Source: Panonychus citri
Taxonomy: Eukaryota > Arthropoda > Arachnida > Trombidiformes > Tetranychidae
Direction of reading: 5' to 3'
Length of the DNA: 64,000 bases
NCBI RefSeq assembly: GCF_014898815.1
Contig: NW_026515503.1
Location: 181,915-245,914, forward strand
Every line of letters begins with the position of its first letter. The first letter of the stretch is position 1. The notes beneath the pieces were generated by a model. It was not told where the DNA came from and searched no databases. It saw only the letters and a program-made list of their open reading frames with translations. This document shows positions 56,073-64,000 of this stretch, in pieces. Both the position numbers and the translations under genes were made by a program.

Positions 56073-59000
56073 TCAATCAATCAATCAATCAGTCAATGGG
56101 CTTAACCATTTAAAGACTGTCATCTAATTTAATTTTTGTCAATCGCAGGGTTTAAATGAGTATTAAATTGTCAACAATTTAACAAATAATGAACAGCTAA
56201 TAATCAATTGTTATTTTAAATCACGTTTCTAAAACTTATTATCTCAATTTCTGTGATTAAATTAACAATTTCAATTAATAAAAAAAAACTTTACCTTTTC
56301 CGGTCAATAGGTTGTCAGGTAAATTGTAATTGTGGTCATTTGGTTAATTATAAATCAATAGTAGTAGTAGTAGTAAACAAGCAAACTTAATCAATTGATT
56401 TACATTTACAATAGTTAAATTAACTCATGCTGGTCAAAACTAAATTACATCTATCCATGTACTTTATTGACCATTGGTCAGTTATAATTGACTTTTTGTT
56501 AAACACTCCAAGTATACATATCTTATATATATATATTTGTACGGAAGTTAATTATTAGGAATTAATAATTTTGTGATTTAATGTTATTATCACGATTTAA
56601 ATTGTAAGGTTTAATCATAGGAAATGAAATGAAAAGTTGACCTACTTTCCGATAAGATTATTATTTACATTTAACTTTTCTGTTGTTGATAAAATAATTG
56701 ATTCTATTATCTAATACGATTCCTTGATTATCGGTAAAATGACCTTCATCATCAATAATAATAATAATAATAACAATCTAATTCCATTGATTTGATTGAT
56801 TGTAAAAAGGTAAGCAGATTAAGATTATACAGATTAGAGTTGATTACAAGTCGATAATTAGTATCATTAAAACAACAACAACAACAATTAACTATCGAGT
56901 AAAAGTTTTGTTATTGTTTCGAGTTTTTTTTTGTTCATCTTCGATATTATTATTATTATTATTGAATTCGGGTCGATATCTTTCAGGTTAATTAGATTGT
57001 TTTTCTTTAATCATTTGAAAGTGAAACTGTTTACTACTCGTGATTCTGGGTTGAAATGGTCAATTTTCTGTTTATAAATAGAGACCAGACAACCTTGTTT
57101 AGGCTTTGACCATTAAGTGACCAGGCCTTAAAGCGATAGGCCAAATGATTTTTGCAGATTCTTTTCCGTTTTTTTTTTCCTTACCTGAATTTATATAAAT
57201 AAAATGTAAATACAGTTTCTTGTTCAACAATTACCTTAATTGTTGCTTTTCACTTTGTTATGGTAATTTAAATTGGAAACGATAAACAAGATGATTAGTC
57301 TAATTGTTACGAAAAATAAACTAATTCTGAAAGTTTATTTATTTTTTTTTACTCTGATTCGTTAGTTGTGTAATGTTTTGTTCATTGTAATAATTTAAAT
57401 TGGCTAATCTAAAGTTTGAATGTAACAATTTATTAATTGTCTGTCTATTATTGATGATGATGATTTCTAACAAAATTTATGATAATCTTTAAATTTAAAT
57501 TGTTGAAATTAGGTTTAAGATTGTAAAGTCTATTTAATAGTAATTTGATTGAGTGTGAATAATTTTAATAACAATATTGATTGATTATCGGATTAACTTT
57601 GGTGTTAGATGATCAATTATCAAATCTAATTGTGGTCAGTTAATTGTTACTTGATATTTTCTTTTTTTTTCTCCATTCAATTAGATAATTGTAATGTATT
57701 ATTTAAATACACTAATTATCCCATCGATTAGCCCCAATGAGAGTGCTAATCAACAATTAATCTCAATAAAAGTTAATATAATAATTACAGATCGTAATTG
57801 TTAAGGTGTCATTAAGACAACTAATTAACTCAAATTAACTCTTATTAATAATAATGAATTTAGATGTAACCGGATGGACCAATTGAAACAACAACAATTA
57901 ATCAATTGTAAAAACAAAAATTTCCATTGATTGTTAAATGAGTTAATTGTTAATACTAAAATTAACTGATTGGGTAATGAATGAAGCTGAACTTTTTTCA
58001 ATTTCAATTTCCTATGATGATGAGATGATAATCTTGATTATAAAGTCTTGAAACTAATCAAATTAAATTGTGACCAACGAAAACAAATTAATAATAATAA
58101 TTTAAAGTCAACAGAAGATTAAAAATAACGGTAAATATATATATCATGATATTATCGTGGTATCTATGTTTAACCAGAACGGTTATCATGTATTATATTA
58201 TCATGATAACTTTTTTTTAATCTTAATCTTAATCTTGTGATGTAATGATAATATTAACTCATGAATGAGAAATATTATTATTAATTTTAAATTCATTTAT
58301 TTAAACTAATTAGTTTGATGGAAACTGTCATGATTAAGTGAATATTAATTGATTATGATGAGAGATAATTAAACTTGTCAAACTTGTTGTGGATTAATTG
58401 GTAATCAATGTTTACAATCATTGAGAGATTAAAACAAAAGTAAATTGTATCATAACATTTTTTGATTATCATGATGCTTAATTGGGCAACAAATTGTAAT
58501 TTAGATTAACAACAACAGCAACAAATATGTATCACAATTGATTAACCAAAATCAATTAGATCATTTTCTTATAATATTTGATTAATATCAGAATCAATTT
58601 ATATATTAATATATTGATTAAGTTAAACGCGATTTTAGATAATAGTAAATTACCCTGAGGATATTAGACTTTTGATTATCGAGATTAAATTTTGTATTAA
58701 TATTTACTAATCGTAAATTGTTATCATCATGATCGCCATCATCATAGTCTTTATCGCCTTCGCACTGATATTGATGATATTATTATTTTTAGTGGGAGAA
58801 AAGGTCGTTAGAAGATACATTTGATAAAAAGATGATGATGATTTTGAAGATGACCGGAAGATGATCAGTGTACTAATGTCTGGTTGATCATTTAAACTTA
58901 GAGAGGAAAAGAGATGAGGATGATGAAGATGATGAAGATAATGGAGAAATAAATAGTATTCATTACCTGTTTCATCTTCATCTTCATCTTCATCATCATG

Positions 59001-60033
59001 TTCAAGAACTGGACTGTACTTATCATCCTTATCTTGCCTAATCTTTTATGCTTAACAATACGTGAGGTCATTTTAATTCAATTTCACCACGAGCACACTT
59101 TCAATTTCATCTTCATCCTCATCCTCATCCTCATTTTCAGTCTTATCTTCATCTTCATTTTCAACTTCTTACTTGATTTACTGTTAGTTTACATCAACAA
59201 TACATTAATTGAAATGATGAGTGGTAACAAGATTTACCCGCAAGGTGAATTGACAATTGGGAAAATTTTATTTTTCTGATCAAGTAAATTATGTTGACAA
59301 TTTAAATTGTTTCAATTGGATTAAAATTGAGAAGAAACAAAATTACATGTTAATAATTAACTTTCACCTAAATTGTTTCACGACAACAACTATTTTCAAA
59401 CTGATCATGAATCAAATTGATAATTAGTGTTAATTTAATTTAAACTAACGTATTAGATATAATTAAACTTGAGGAAGTTTTTCATTTTCTTTGACACAAT
59501 TTGGCAAAAGTAGCAAATAAACAAATAAACAATTTGTCGATTGATGATTTTTAATTACTACTTAATTTAATTAGCGATAAACAATCAAATTTACTCTCAA
59601 ATGATCTTAATCAAAAGTAATTTACAATCAATACAAATTTGAACCATTAAATTGATTGATGTTTAATGATTGAGAAAAAAAACAAATTATCTCTACTAAA
59701 TCAAGTTCAACAATCAATTTGTTTTAATGGGTTAACAAATTTGATTCCTTATCATTATCAATATCTTATTAAATTAACAATCAATCATATTGAAATTAAC
59801 TTGAAATCACCTTTTGTTTTAATTGTTGATCAACATTTAAATCAATCAGGTAACAATTTAATTTTACGTCTATCATAATGAGGATGATTTTGCAATTAGT
59901 TAATCATGTTTGTACGTGCTGATACATTTTATCTTGATTTTCAACACTTAATCAGTTAAGATAAATGTTTCTAACTGGATTTAGATTAACTAAATTAACT
60001 ATTTTAAAGTGAAAGTGATTAACTGGTTTGTAG
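56073..60033. other. AT-rich DNA without a convincing gene
   Basis: Contains short (TAG)n, (AAT)n, (AAC)n, (TTA)n and (ATCTTC)n runs and one perfect TTATCATGATAA at 58198-58209. A frame at 58998-59279 starts with a signal-peptide-like stretch (WTVLIILILPNLLC), but most of it is translated TTCATC repeat. It may be a chance frame or a small secreted peptide gene. No other exon signal was found. Confidence 0.45.
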
Positions 60034-61257
60034 TGAAGGTATAAAACGTGTCCCCGATAATCCAGAATTTTGGATCACTAGAATGATTTGAATTCTCGAT
60101 TTATGCTTATTTAATCTTTTCTTTAATTACATTACTCATTTTAACTTGCTTTTATTAACAATTTACTCATTCGCTTAATTGTTCTAATTAATCAACCTTA
60201 ATTGTTTTTGATCACTAAAGTGATATACTTTTAATCATCAACAATTGAGACTCAACAATTAACAAATTTAGTTCCTATTCAACAATACAAACTTTTATTA
60301 TCCCTTTTCTATTTAACAATTAACCAAATTTTCATTAACCAATTAGAATTAATAATATCCCGAATTTCTATATGAAATCAAAATTAGTTAACCAATTAAT
60401 TAATTATATTCCTATAAGAATATTTGATTAACAATTAACTAATTTTCCTATTTAACCAAAATTTCCTATTCTTTCTATGTTAAAATTAAGAACACAAAAA
60501 AGTGTCACTTTAAGAAAGGAAAAACTTTTCTCTTTCTTTGCTTCTTTCTTTTGCTTTCTTTTTTCTTACAGCTTATTTAAGCCAAGTTACCTTTTTCCTC
60601 ATCCTTTTGTTTAACCTGTTACATTGTTATCTTGGTTAAAAAACAAGAGCCCAGATTATCAAAAGATGATTTGTCTGCCCAATGTGTCTCCATTATAATA
60701 ATGTTAACCCATTTCATCATTTAATTTTGTTTCATTTTAATTAATCTCTAAGAAGATTTTCCCCTATTTGTAATCAAATTTGTTACCCCCAATTAATCCA
60801 CATTTAATCATCCTTTCAACTAATTGTAACCTCAGTTGAAAATTACATCCAATTCTTACAGTTGAATGCTTGGTATAACTCTGTTAAGTCTAATACTCAT
60901 TCAATTCCAGTTGAATATTTACTCTTATTCAAGTTTTCAATTAAGTTTTTCTTGACCATCAAATAGTTAAGTTTTCTTAATTCAGTTTAATAAAAAGTTC
61001 TTTAAGAAGTTCAATTAGTTCCATTTCAAAATTAGTGATCACTGAGTGATAAATTTTCGGTAACACGAGTTAGTGTATTGGCTATCCTAAAAGAATCTGT
61101 TCAATCTGATTAAGTGGGCAGATTAATCTTCTGAATTCCCCTTCAACTTCACATAAGTTGCTGAGAATATTGAAATTCTCAATCTCCACGAGATATACAC
61201 ATCTCACCACGAACTCAACACAGTTCAATTTATCTACTTTCACGATTAAACCCCACA
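60034..61257 (+). repeat. 5' LTR of element C (about 1,224 bp)
   Basis: Starts TGAAGGTATAAAA, alignable with the TGAAGGGTAGAAAA start of element B, and ends CCCCACA like B. The GCTTATTTAAG block (60571-60581) and an ATCACTGAGTGAT palindrome (61038-61050) correspond to similar sites in B. The left boundary comes from this alignment; no second LTR is available to confirm it. Confidence 0.8.
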
Positions 61258-61261
61258 ATAT

Positions 61262-61279
61262 TGGCGACCCAGGCAGGAT
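61262..61279 (+). other. Primer-binding site of element C
   Basis: TGGCGACCCAGGCAGGAT, four bases after the LTR end and identical to that of element B, so both use the same tRNA primer. Confidence 0.85.
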
Positions 61280-61353
61280 AGTCAATTCATCCCATAGCTC
61301 ATACTACCCAAGATTTCCTTGTGTTTCACCTGTGCTTCACGTGCTAATCGAAA

Positions 61354-62060
61354 TGGCTCCTAAAAATTACCTAAACGACTTGGTAGACCTCGTAATCCAC
61401 CACAGTCACTTCAGTTTCCGATGATACCTCATCAATGCCACACCGGTACTTCCACAACAACTTCAATCTTCATCTCAACACCCACCAGCTACTCCACACC
61501 TTCCTCAGAGATCTACTCGTAATGCTATTAGTGTTAATGAAAAATCTCTTAAAGATATTAACTTCGATGAAACAAATTTTCTATTTGAACAATGGCATGT
61601 TTCCATTCCAATACGTTCCCTGGCTCAGAAGAAATTAACCGAAGTGGTTAAAACTAATCTCCTGTTGCTCGGTGAAAATTTGACTTCTGAAGAAGTTCTT
61701 AATCTTACATTTGGTGACATCAAGGATCAATCCATCCTGATTGGATTCTGGAATTCCGTAATCAAGATATTAACGAGGTGAGATACAAACTTTCATCCAA
61801 ACCATTGGTTCTGATGAATCAATAATCTTTGGCCTAACAAATAACGAATTGTCAGAAATTCCGTTATCTCTTGGATCTATCAAAAGATCAAAACAATTTT
61901 AAATATAGTTGACCCAATTCCAGTCTCAACTTCACAATCAACATCCCATTCAACCCTGAATGAAATTTTGAATGCTACTAATCTTTAGAAATATTCAAAC
62001 AGTTGAAACAAGATCCCCATGTTCCTGAATTCACCCGTGGTGAAGATCAATTTTCATGGC
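61354..62060 (+). pseudogene. gag N-terminal region of element C, multiple frame breaks
   Basis: An ATG at 61354 opens MAPKNYLNDL, placed like the MAPRRAKTAG of element B. The frame ends at 61424. Homology to the element B gag N-terminal region resumes in another phase (about 61500-61700: SVNEKSLKDINFDE, then VSIPIRSLAQKKL) and breaks again near 61730, 61870 and 62000. Shifts are at least four. They may be real decay or single-base sequence errors. Confidence 0.8.
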
Positions 62061-63233
62061 TTACAAAACTCGAGATCGATTATTAAAGAAAATGTCGACG
62101 ATCCGACTCGTCTCCGTTTGCTTCAGAAAGCTATGGCTTATGAAATTAAGTCATCAGCAACTGATTTGGAATCAATCGATGATTATTCTTCTTATGTATC
62201 CGCTTTATTCGAAAAACTTCGAACCCCTGAAAGTCAATACTCCGCTGAGTTTGAACTTCAACAATGCAGATTCAATCCTGAAGAACATCCTGAAAAATTC
62301 TTTTCAGATATGAAACGATTAGTGAACAAATCATTAGGTAATGTTAATGATCGAGTTTTTCTTTCTCTTGTGCTTCAACACATACCAAAGTATATCCGCG
62401 ATGATATATATACTTTAGGTATTAATGATGATCGAACCAAGATCTTCAATTTTCTTACGAGAAAACATTTCGACAATCAAGTCGCAAAACAAAAAGACAA
62501 TCGTCCAAAACGGGACAACAACAACGCTAATAAAAGCGACAACAAGCCGAATAATAAGCTTTTCAAAAGTGCCAATTTCAATGGTCAGTCTACATCCACA
62601 TCTTCATCCAACAACAACAACCGTAATAATAGTAACAACAATAATTACAATCCTCAACAAAATTACCGTAACAATAATCAACAACAGATTAAATCAAAAT
62701 GGTGTTCTTTCCATAAGTCGAAAACTCACAACACCAATGAGTGTAAAACTGCTCATCGATTACAAAATCAAAATCAAAATCAACAAAGTTCACCCAACGA
62801 ACGTCCGAATAATATTCCCGCTATTTTGCCTGCTAATTTTACCGAAATGTTGAATCAACAAGTTCCTCAACAACTTAATCAACAACTTCCACAACAAGTT
62901 CCTCAACAAATTCAGAACTTCACCTCAGTCCCTGAGACAAATCCATTGTTACGAGAACCGGCTCAATGTGCTCTTCGTGATGGATCCGTTAGTTTCGCAA
63001 CTACCAAAGATGCTCCTCAAATAACAAAACTTGGAAATTTCGCTATCGAACATATGCCTCAAGTTAATATGAAACTTTGTCAACCCTCGAAAGAACTTTT
63101 CAAAGAAGGTAAAGTTTTACTCGACACTGGTGCTTCCGCTTGTGCAATCGATTATATCTGGCGCAGGAACTCAATGTTCATTGTGTTCCAATTGGTCGAT
63201 ATCTCAAAGGATTTGCTCAAATTCTCTTGTTGA
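62019..63233 (+). CDS. gag: gag (C-terminal) and protease of element C
   Basis: A 404-residue frame. Residues about 25-155 are the retrotransposon Gag core (RLRLLQKAMAYE ... TRKHF), closely matching element B. A long Asn/Gln-rich linker follows, then a zinc knuckle WCSFHKSKTHNTNEC in which the second metal ligand is His instead of Cys (C-x2-H-x4-H-x4-C). The aspartic protease begins at VLLDTGASACAID. The frame is lost about 63150, soon after the DTG motif, and protease continues in the frame at 63140-63424. Confidence 0.88.
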   Translation: MFLNSPVVKINFHGLQNSRSIIKENVDDPTRLRLLQKAMAYEIKSSATDLESIDDYSSYVSALFEKLRTPESQYSAEFELQQCRFNPEEHPEKFFSDMKRLVNKSLGNVNDRVFLSLVLQHIPKYIRDDIYTLGINDDRTKIFNFLTRKHFDNQVAKQKDNRPKRDNNNANKSDNKPNNKLFKSANFNGQSTSTSSSNNNNRNNSNNNNYNPQQNYRNNNQQQIKSKWCSFHKSKTHNTNECKTAHRLQNQNQNQQSSPNERPNNIPAILPANFTEMLNQQVPQQLNQQLPQQVPQQIQNFTSVPETNPLLREPAQCALRDGSVSFATTKDAPQITKLGNFAIEHMPQVNMKLCQPSKELFKEGKVLLDTGASACAIDYIWRRNSMFIVFQLVDISKDLLKFSC

Positions 63234-63424
63234 TGCTGCTGGTTTCGCCTATAATCGTCAAACACGCTGACATGGACGAATCAAGAATCATCAAAATTCA
63301 AGTTTGTAAAACTTTACCCAGTTTTGCTTTTGGAAATGCATTTATGCATCTTTTCTTCATGAGATTTGAACTGATGGTGATCAATTTAAGATCATTAGTA
63401 AAGAAACCCAACTTCCTGAAGTAA
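63140..63424 (+). pseudogene. Protease C-terminal part of element C, displaced frame
   Basis: Continues the protease after the break near 63150 (AQELNVHCVPIGRYLKGFA, then RIIKIQVCK and FGNAFMH, matching element B RIIKIQICE and LGNAFMH). Another shift near 63410 leads to the following frame. Confidence 0.8.
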
Positions 63425-64000
63425 CCAATCAGAATTTCTATTTTAGATTCTGTACCCCCGCTGAAACTAACCATATTATTGAATCGACAATTAAAGTCAC
63501 AGGCAATGCTTCCTCAGATTACATCTTAGATTCCTCAATCAATAATTCCACTAACAAACTCGCTCATACTAAAAGCTTAATTTCCGTGCCAACTAATTCT
63601 GCTAAATTTAAAGAATTCCCTCAATCAATAATCGCTAAACTCGATATTCTAACTGAAAAAGAATATCATGAACACAAAATTACCCCTCTTATGGAAAAAA
63701 TCAAATCACGAATTAATCCTGATTTAAATCAAGAACAAGAACAACAATTATTAGATCTTTTCGATCTCTATCAAGATATCTTTTCCAAACATAAAAATGA
63801 TTTAGGAACTGTATCATCTTCAATTTGCCCAGTTCATATTGATTTGGATAATCAAGCTGTACCTTATCAAAAGCCGTATAGTTGTCCAATTAAACGTCGT
63901 GAAGAATTTAAAACAATCATTAAAGAAATGTTGGACAATGATTTAATTGAACCCTCCGATGCTCCTGGTGGTTCTCCTTCGTTATTGGTTCCTCGTTCTC
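63418..64000 (+). CDS. pol: pol of element C: linker and start of reverse transcriptase, cut by window edge
   Basis: Open from 63418 to the window end without an ATG, so it is a polyprotein interior. It matches the protease-RT linker of element B (TPAETNHIIESTIKVTGNA; KIKSRINPDL). It keeps the pre-RT segment CPVHIDLDNQAVPYQKPYS in frame, where element B is shifted. It ends in the first RT block, LIEPSDAPGGSPSLLVPRS. Confidence 0.9.

Larger units (their letters stand above)
60034..64000 (+). mobile_element. Ty3/gypsy-like LTR retrotransposon, 5' portion (element C)
   Basis: The 5' LTR, primer-binding site, gag, protease and the start of RT are present; the rest is beyond the right edge. Gag and protease are clearly related to element B (for example both have FNFLTRKHF and VLLDTG). 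LTR sequence is much more diverged, so it is a sister family rather than a copy. Gag is interrupted by several frame changes between 61350 and 62060 and again near 63150. Confidence 0.93.

Noticed and set aside
58998..59279. Possible neuropeptide precursor: signal-peptide-like start and a C-terminal IYPQGELTIGK segment faintly like vertebrate gastrin-releasing peptide
   Set aside because: Most of the frame is translated TTCATC repeat, there are no dibasic or amide processing sites around the segment, and the resemblance is a few residues.
1..64000. CRISPR arrays, tRNA or rRNA genes, bacterial operon signals
   Set aside because: Looked for by eye and not found; the DNA is eukaryotic, with spliced genes and microsatellites.

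Overview
The window is a stretch of animal nuclear DNA, about two-thirds A+T. It has spliced genes with GT/AG introns, long dinucleotide microsatellites and several transposons. Receptor guanylate cyclase, DPR-type immunoglobulin, SLC46-like, degenerin/ENaC and gustatory-receptor-like genes point to an arthropod. A short intronless ENaC pair next to a gustatory-receptor-like gene fits the large expansions of both families known in spider mites (Tetranychus). That species-level placement is inference, not proof.

Layout. 1-4704: 3' part of a Ty3/gypsy-like LTR retrotransposon (element A): pol, then a non-pol reading frame encoding a RING-like finger, two TRAF-type zinc fingers, a coiled coil and a ubiquitin-like fold, then an LTR. 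4705-11472: non-coding, with microsatellites and one DPR-like Ig exon on the minus strand. 11477-22652: a complete 11.2-kb LTR retrotransposon (element B) with 4-bp target duplications (ATTC). It carries gag, protease, RT, RNase H and integrase, then an extra region encoding a RING plus TRAF-like zinc finger and a degenerate DEDDh-exonuclease-like domain. 22657-35087: gene-poor DNA. 35088-37350: a Tc1/mariner-like MITE and a broken Ulp1/SENP-like (C48) protease gene split by an 824-bp foldback element. 38300-40314: decayed SLC46-family transporter (minus). 41083-48896: an 18-exon receptor guanylate cyclase (minus). 49694-52566: two tandem intronless DEG/ENaC genes. 53789-55248: a spliced gustatory-receptor-like gene. 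55689-56072: a possible small secreted protein (minus). 56073-60033: no convincing gene. 60034-64000: 5' part of a third LTR retrotransposon (element C), related to B and running off the right edge.

Most notable: (1) two different LTR elements carry RING/TRAF-type zinc-finger genes in the position where an env would sit, one joined to a ubiquitin-like domain and the other followed by an exonuclease-like domain that has lost its catalytic residues; (2) element A is studded with about 23 perfect odd-length palindromes built on a CTNAG core, whose flanks differ from site to site yet stay complementary; (3) the two LTRs of element B differ only by length changes in low-complexity runs, and its pol breaks are all -1 shifts, so many 'mutations' here may be sequence errors in a young element.
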